Positions 6,235 to 6,591 of a DNA stretch of 6,591 bases are shown here, piece by piece; position 1 is the stretch's first letter; each line of letters opens with the position of its first letter. A model generated the notes under the pieces. That model worked only from the letters and a program-made list of their open reading frames with translations, did not search any database and was not told the origin of the DNA. Source of the DNA: Planctomycetota bacterium (lineage in GTDB: Bacteria > Planctomycetota > Planctomycetia > Pirellulales > Lacipirellulaceae); the NCBI GenBank assembly GCA_022614705.1, contig JAKEIB010000388.1:1-6591 (forward strand), given 5' to 3'. The position numbers and the translations under genes are program-made.

Positions 6235-6270
6235 ACTTCCAATTCCTGACACCAGGTACGGGGATTGCGG
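6235..6270. other. Gene-free stretch with a possible second short repeat
   Basis: Between the DUF1559 relic and the lipoprotein leader (about 6130-6345) I find no supported gene. The segment AATTCCTGACACCAGGTAC (6241-6259) has the look of short intergenic repeats I recall from planctomycetes, with CCTG...CAGG ends giving a 4-bp stem, but only a single copy is visible. The remainder to 6345 shows nothing recognisable. Confidence 0.2.
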
Positions 6271-6346
6271 GGCTTATGCCGATACTTTGAGCCCTTGAAT
6301 GGCGTTCTCCAGCGGGAGTAATCCTGGCAAAAACAGCCAAATCATG

Positions 6347-6375
6347 TTGAACGACAAACGAGAGTGTGAAATACT
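6347..6375 (+). promoter_or_regulatory. Possible promoter for the lipoprotein gene
   Basis: TTGAAC (6347-6352) and AATACT (6370-6375) are 17 bp apart and each match four of six bases of the sigma-70 consensus. TACTAT (6372-6377) is an alternative -10 at a longer spacing. The location, just before the leader ORF and about 80 bp before the lipoprotein start, is sensible, but the match is modest. Confidence 0.3.
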
Positions 6376-6386
6376 ATACACGGGGC

Positions 6387-6455
6387 ATGGATCCTGAATA
6401 TCGCCGACTGGTTCAGCACGGCGACCTTTTCTTTTTTCAAGGAGCCTGGCGATGA
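6387..6455 (+). CDS. Possible 22-codon leader ORF coupled to the lipoprotein gene
   Basis: The frame from ATG 6387 encodes MDPEYRRLVQHGDLFFFQGA plus WR, then TGA. Its stop overlaps the lipoprotein ATG as ATGA (6452-6455), which is the geometry of translational coupling. Against it: the upstream GGGG (6382-6385) is too close to its ATG to be a good ribosome site, the downstream gene has its own strong AAGGAG, and a short open frame can occur by chance. No homology is recognised. Confidence 0.25.
   Translation: MDPEYRRLVQHGDLFFFQGAWR
6439..6444 (+). promoter_or_regulatory. Strong ribosome binding site of the lipoprotein gene
   Basis: AAGGAG lies 7 nt before the ATG at 6452, the best Shine-Dalgarno match on the plus strand here. 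It decides the start of the partial gene at the right edge. Confidence 0.65.
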
Positions 6456-6591
6456 CGATAAAGTCGTGCCTCTTGCTACCGGCTTTGGCAGCATTGTTGT
6501 TCGCGCTTCCCGGCTGCAGCGAGAAGCCCGCGGGTATACCGCACACGCATCATGAGGAATTCGAGGTCACGCTGTGCGGTTTATGCGGCGA
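6452..6591 (+). CDS. Small predicted lipoprotein with CxxC motif (N-terminal part)
   Basis: The first 46 residues are visible and the gene runs off the right edge. Lys4 is followed by a hydrophobic core (CLLLPALAALLFALPGC) ending in a lipobox-like L-P-G-C, so Cys22 would be lipidated; Pro at -2 is not the usual choice. The mature part begins SEKPAGIPHTHHEEFEVTLC and then has a His-rich patch (31-34) and Cys42-x-x-Cys45, suggesting a metal-binding or redox-active small protein in the cell envelope. Too little is present to name a family. The strong ribosome site and the signal sequence support it as a real gene. It is separated from the upstream operon by the repeat/relic region and so is probably transcribed independently. 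Confidence 0.7.
   Translation, partial: MTIKSCLLLPALAALLFALPGCSEKPAGIPHTHHEEFEVTLCGLCG

Noticed and set aside
6274..6546. 90-residue minus-strand open frame near the right edge
   Set aside because: It overlaps the lipoprotein start, which has a strong ribosome site and signal peptide on the plus strand, and it shows no recognisable motif.
1..6591. CRISPR array, tRNA, rRNA or transposase gene
   Set aside because: No regularly spaced repeats, cloverleaf, rRNA-like text or transposase motifs were seen on either strand.

Overview
The window looks like planctomycete DNA, probably a Pirellulales-type genome. It is GC-rich, carries a relic of the planctomycete-typical DUF1559 family, contains a propeller/toroid exported protein of a kind common in that phylum, and has REP-like hairpins between genes. 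The assignment comes from content only; no marker gene is present.

Layout. At the left edge (1-215, minus strand) is the N-terminus of a lactose/cellobiose-type EIIC sugar permease. It runs divergently from a compact plus-strand block of four genes at 295-5815: a DegT/StrS-type PLP aminotransferase, a glycoside hydrolase family 84 enzyme (O-GlcNAcase/hexosaminidase), a GNAT acetyltransferase, and an exported protein made of a seven-repeat beta-propeller joined to an alpha/alpha-toroid-like domain. Gaps are 10 bp, 16 bp and an ATGA overlap, so the block is very probably one operon. The divergent intergenic region holds a perfect 10-bp palindrome and a 20-bp-spaced direct repeat, which could serve a shared regulator.

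The main discovery candidate is the GH84 + GNAT pair. Compared from memory with human O-GlcNAcase (OGA), the first gene matches the catalytic domain and helical stalk and ends near the point where the human stalk ends. The next gene matches the C-terminal HAT-like (pseudo-acetyltransferase) domain. The two genes together read as a split, collinear OGA without the long disordered linker, and the GNAT half keeps a glycine-rich acetyl-CoA loop that the human domain lacks. The GH84 protein has no signal peptide, so it should act in the cytoplasm. With the aminotransferase and the divergent permease, the locus may handle amino-sugar conjugates or protein O-glycans; the substrate is inferred, not shown.

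Right side. From 5816 to about 6451 there is no intact gene apart from a possible 22-codon leader ORF. The stretch holds a nested inverted repeat (5845-5892), an interspersed-repeat-like segment (5910-5943), a frameshifted minus-strand DUF1559 C-terminal relic (5992-6128), and a possible promoter and the leader ORF. These lead into a lipoprotein gene with a CxxC motif that runs off the right edge (6452-6591).
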